A DNA stretch of 9,358 nt from Bacillus sp. (in: firmicutes) (GTDB lineage Bacteria > Bacillota > Bacilli > Bacillales > Cytobacillaceae): NCBI GenBank assembly GCA_003457145.1, contig DMSR01000094.1:708-10065 (forward strand), in the 5' to 3' direction. Below the pieces are notes generated by a model. That model was not told where the DNA came from, ran no database searches, and was given only the letters and a program-made list of their open reading frames with translations. Position numbers and translations under genes: made by a program. Each line of letters opens with the position of its first letter. Within the stretch, counting starts at the first letter, position 1. This document shows positions 7,223 to 9,358 of this stretch, one piece after another.

Positions 7223-7254
7223 GGCTGTCTTATCGGGCGATAGGGCAGCCTTTT
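7223..7254 (+). terminator. Rho-independent terminator of the kynurenine operon
   Basis: GGCTGTCTTATC (7223-7234) pairs with GATAGGGCAGCC (7239-7250), a 12-bp stem with two G-T wobbles and a 4-base loop, followed by TTTT. It lies 6 bases after the kynB stop codon. Confidence 0.9.
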
Positions 7255-7284
7255 ATTATGTCGAAAAAATGGTTAAAAATAATG

Positions 7285-7301
7285 TTGACCGAAGTGGTCA
7301 A
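7285..7301. promoter_or_regulatory. TetR operator 1 (overlaps the -35)
   Basis: A 17-bp perfect palindrome in its arms: TTGACC-GAAGT-GGTCAA. A second copy with identical arms and spacer length begins 34 bases downstream. It covers the -35 and the start of the spacer, so a bound repressor would exclude RNA polymerase. The natural candidate protein is the TetR regulator encoded just downstream. Confidence 0.8.
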
Positions 7302-7314
7302 TAGGGAATACAAT
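7285..7314 (+). promoter_or_regulatory. Promoter of the tetR gene
   Basis: TTGACC (7285-7290) and TACAAT (7309-7314) are 18 bases apart and form a good sigma-A promoter, with transcription start expected near 7321. The -35 hexamer is also the left arm of the first operator palindrome. Confidence 0.78.
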
Positions 7315-7318
7315 GAAA

Positions 7319-7335
7319 TTGACCAAGTTGGTCAA
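7319..7335. promoter_or_regulatory. TetR operator 2 (at the transcription start)
   Basis: TTGACC-AAGTT-GGTCAA has the same arms as operator 1. It lies just after the -10 and spans the expected start of transcription, 10 bases before the tetR ribosome binding site. The two centres are 34 bp apart, slightly more than three helical turns, which would place two dimers on nearly the same face of the DNA. Confidence 0.8.
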
Positions 7336-7356
7336 TGAGATAATAAGGAGGGTAAA

Positions 7357-7986
7357 ATGTCTTCAAAATTTTTTAGCCTAAATCAAGAAAAGCAGGAACG
7401 AATCCTTAATGCGGCTCTTAAGGAATTTGCCCAAAAAGGGTATGAGAATGCCTCCACTAATGAAATCGTGAAATCAGCGGGAATTTCCAAAGGCCTCCTA
7501 TTTCATTACTTCAACAATAAAAAAGAACTGTACTTTTTTTTATATAACTATTTTATCGAGGTGTTAATGGAGGAGTTCTTCAATGAGCTGGATTTCAGCG
7601 AGCGCGATATATTTGAGAGGCTGAAGAATTTAATGATCCTAAAAAACAGGCTAATGATAAGGCATCCCGAAATATTCGATTTTATGATGTCTGCATCAAT
7701 GGAAAATGCAGAGGAAGTCAAAGATGAATTAAGCAGCACAAATACTGAGCTGATGCAATCAAGTTACAGTAAATTATTCGAGAATATCGATCTTTCGAAA
7801 TTCCATGAAGGGACGGACATCCCAAGAACCATCAATGTCATCATGTGGACATTGGAAGGTTTCGGTAACCAAGAGCTCAAAAAAGCAAAAAAACTCAACA
7901 AGGGGCTTACTGAATTCGATGACGCCTTTAAAGAAGCTGAAATTTACATTGAAATGCTGAAACGGTCATTTTATAAGAACCTGTAA
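7357..7986 (+). CDS. TetR/AcrR-family transcriptional regulator
   Basis: A 209-residue DNA-binding repressor. The N-terminal domain (about residues 9-58) has the TetR helix-turn-helix pattern: RILNAALKEFAQKGYENAS, then TNEIVKSAGISKGLLFHYF with the recognition helix ending in the usual YF, then NNKKELYFF. Residues ~60-209 are the all-helical effector-binding and dimerisation domain, which is too variable to name a ligand. AAGGAGGG (7345-7352) ends 4 bases before the ATG. Two matched palindromes around its own promoter indicate autorepression. The next genes encode an ABC transporter on the same strand, and I saw no terminator in the gap between, so the regulator probably controls those genes by read-through from its own promoter. 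The natural inducer may be a transporter substrate, which is inference from similar loci. Confidence 0.92.
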   Translation: MSSKFFSLNQEKQERILNAALKEFAQKGYENASTNEIVKSAGISKGLLFHYFNNKKELYFFLYNYFIEVLMEEFFNELDFSERDIFERLKNLMILKNRLMIRHPEIFDFMMSASMENAEEVKDELSSTNTELMQSSYSKLFENIDLSKFHEGTDIPRTINVIMWTLEGFGNQELKKAKKLNKGLTEFDDAFKEAEIYIEMLKRSFYKNL

Positions 7987-8238
7987 GCGATTAAGCTAAC
8001 TGACAACAATACAGATCCAACAGTTAATAAAAGGTGTTCTACCGTGAATAAACCTACCCTAACCGTTAATAAAAGTGATTCAGCCGTGGATAAAATGGCC
8101 CTAACCGTTAATAAATCAAAAAACCCAATCTAACATTAGTTAAAAGGTAATGGAAATGGGATCTGTACACTTAGGCTCCAGCATAATATCATCAGCTGTT
8201 CAAATGTAAACAAAACATTGATAAAGGGAGGGTCTGGC
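7987..8238. other. Gap between the tetR gene and the ABC ATPase gene
   Basis: These 252 bases contain the 21-bp tandem repeat at 8021-8117. I see no terminator, no third copy of the TTGACC/GGTCAA operator and no clear promoter. The last part (8118-8223) looks like plain A+T-rich sequence before the ATPase ribosome binding site AAAGGGAGGG (8223-8232). Confidence 0.5.
8021..8117. repeat. 21-bp tandem repeat with alternating unit types (4.6 copies)
   Basis: Four full units of exactly 21 bp start at 8021, 8042, 8063 and 8084, with a partial fifth at 8105-8117. Each starts with a variant of CCGTTAATAAA or CCGTGRATAAA. Units alternate: the first, third and fifth carry GTTAATAAA, and the second and fourth carry GTGAATAAA or GTGGATAAA and end in CCCTAA. 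The higher-order period is therefore 42 bp. Stop codons occur in the repeat, and no gene includes it. I know of similar short repeats in Bacillaceae intergenic regions but cannot give a name or function. Confidence 0.8.
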
Positions 8239-9123
8239 ATGAACGTGATTGAGATTAACAATCTGACCAAAATGTACGGTAAGGCTAGGGGAATTGAGGA
8301 TGTAAGCTTCCATGTGGAAGAGGTGGAAATCTTCGGGTTCATTGGTCCGAACGGAGCGGGGAAGTCGACAACGATCCGAACGCTGTTATCGCTGATTTAT
8401 CCGACAAGCGGCAGTGCGGCGATTTTTGGAAAGGATATCATCACATCTGCCCCTGAAATAAAAAAGGATATTGGTTATTTGCCATAAGAAGTTTTTTACT
8501 ATGACAATATGAAGGTCATCGATCTCCTGAAATATTCAGCGAGCTTTTATAAAAAGGATTGCACAAAAAGGATCAAGGAACTGGCAGAAATCATGGAGCT
8601 GGACCTCACCAAGAAAATTGATGATCTTTCATTGGGAAATAAAAAGAAAGTTGGTATTGTCCAGGGACTGCTTCATGAACCAAGGCTAATCATCCTTGAC
8701 GAACCGACGAGCGGACTTGATCCTCTCATGCAGCAAAAGTTCTTTGACCTGCTTGAGGCCGAGAACAAAAAAGGTGCGACAATTTTATTTTCCTCTCATA
8801 TTTTGAGCGAGGTGCAAAGGCTGTGCGACAGGGTGGCGATCATCAAGGACGGCAGGATCGTAACAGTCGAGAAAATCAGTACACTGAAGGAAAATACGTA
8901 TAAAAAGTTCAGGATTGAAACGGAAGGTGGAATAGAAAAGGGTTATTTCAATATAGTCGGTGTGAACCAGATTGAAGTAGATGGGAATACAATCAGCTTC
9001 TTATTCAGGGGCAACATCAATCCGATCATGAAACTAATAGCTGGAATTAAAATTGTGAATATATGGGTAGAAGAACCGGACTTAGAAGAGATTTTCATGC
9101 ATTACTACGAAAAGGAGGACTAA
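8239..9123 (+). pseudogene. ABC transporter ATP-binding protein gene interrupted by an in-frame stop
   Basis: Read through one TAA (8485-8487), this is a 294-residue ATPase of an ABC-2 type exporter, the cytoplasmic motor of the pair with the permease that follows. The start at 8239 has AAAGGGAGGG 6 bases upstream; a TTG at 8218 lies before that site and is rejected. Motifs in order: Walker A GPNGAGKST (36-44), the stop at codon 83 directly after DIGYLP (the Q-loop region, where relatives as I recall read GYLPSE), the signature LSLGNKKKV, Walker B LIILDEPTSGLD, and the H-loop SSHILSE. Frame and similarity continue without a shift after the stop, so one base change (probably TCA to TAA) explains it. 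Codon 29 is Val where relatives have Gly (usual GEIFGFIG). The 82-residue product has Walker A without signature or Walker B and cannot be a working ATPase. A sequencing error is the main alternative. Confidence 0.85.
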
Positions 9124-9127
9124 GCCG

Positions 9128-9358
9128 ATGAATATGTTCCTTCATGAATTAAAGGCTTATCGAAAGTCGACGATGATTTGGACTATATCACTTGTGGCAT
9201 TAGTTGTCCTGTTCATGTCGATGTTTCCTTCGTTCTCAAAAGATGCAGATGAGTTTAAAAAGCTGATGGAAGGATTTCCTGTTGAGTTAAGGAAAGCGAT
9301 TGGGCTCTCCGTCGAGAGCATCACGACCTTGATTGGCTTTTACTCGTATGCCTTTTTA
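9128..9358 (+). CDS. ABC-2 type transporter permease, N-terminal part (runs off the window)
   Basis: The first 77 codons of a membrane permease that would pair with the ATPase gene just upstream; the frame is open at the last base. The ATG at 9128 follows AAAGGAGG (9111-9118), which lies within the last codons of the ATPase gene, and only 4 bases separate the two genes, so they are translationally linked. The protein begins MNMFLHELKAYRKSTMIW, a short amphipathic cytoplasmic N terminus, followed by a hydrophobic helix (about residues 16-33) and an extracellular stretch with FPVELRKAIG, as in ABC-2 permeases of the type that start with a helix and a large outer loop. The substrate cannot be told. 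Whether the rest of the gene is intact is outside the window. Confidence 0.85.
   Translation, partial: MNMFLHELKAYRKSTMIWTISLVALVVLFMSMFPSFSKDADEFKKLMEGFPVELRKAIGLSVESITTLIGFYSYAFL

Noticed and set aside
8042..8117. Cluster of DnaA-box-like sequences on the minus strand (TTATCCACG, TTATTCACG) in the tandem repeat
   Set aside because: Each misses the last consensus base of TTATNCACA, the other units read TTATTAACG, and there are no dnaA, dnaN or partition genes nearby. The similarity is most simply a by-product of the 21-bp repeat sequence.
8021..8117. CRISPR array
   Set aside because: The units are contiguous 21-bp repeats without unique spacers, and no cas gene is near.
8509..9123. Independent gene starting at ATG 8509
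   Set aside because: It lacks Walker A, has no good ribosome binding site, and continues in the same frame as the upstream part; it is the distal part of the interrupted ATPase gene.

Overview
The window looks like the chromosome of an endospore-forming type member of the Bacillaceae (Bacillus, Mesobacillus or a close genus). Base composition is moderately low in G+C, ribosome binding sites are strong and AGGAGG-like, and rho-independent terminators are classical. The proteins (sphericase-type subtilisin, CAP protein with the Bacillus CAP-associated domain, Bacillus-type KynU and KynB) and an interspersed repeat that I recognise from several Bacillaceae genomes all agree. Genus assignment is inference; no rRNA or tRNA is present.

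Layout. Positions 1-615 hold the 3' end of a ZIP-family metal transporter (ZupT-like), closed by a terminator. Positions 863-2104 encode a secreted subtilisin with signal peptide and propeptide. It converges on a minus-strand gene (2146-3339) for a membrane-anchored CAP/SCP-domain protein, and the two share one bidirectional terminator. Divergent from that gene is a DoxX-like multi-membrane-segment protein (3509-4504) whose predicted mature N terminus is a histidine. The gap 4505-4944 holds a terminator, a degenerate ~200-bp interspersed repeat with terminal inverted repeats, and the promoter of the kynurenine operon.

The operon 4945-7216 is kynU - (remnant of kynA) - kynB. KynU and KynB are intact with their catalytic residues. 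The tryptophan 2,3-dioxygenase gene between them has lost its middle: its ribosome binding site, start and first ~11 codons are fused out of frame to its last ~67 codons. The cell therefore appears unable to open the tryptophan ring from this locus, but could still turn N-formylkynurenine or kynurenine into anthranilate.

The last region is a TetR-regulated ABC transporter locus. The TetR gene (7357-7986) is preceded by two near-identical 17-bp palindromes that overlap and follow a good promoter, which suggests autorepression. After a 252-nt gap carrying a 21-bp tandem repeat comes the ABC ATPase gene (8239-9123), interrupted by one in-frame TAA between its Walker A and signature motifs, and then the start of an ABC-2 type permease (9128 to the window edge).

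The main theme is gene decay in two neighbouring operons (kynA by internal deletion, the ABC ATPase by a point nonsense mutation), plus two kinds of non-coding repeat. I see no CRISPR array, prophage, complete insertion sequence or clearly new defence system.
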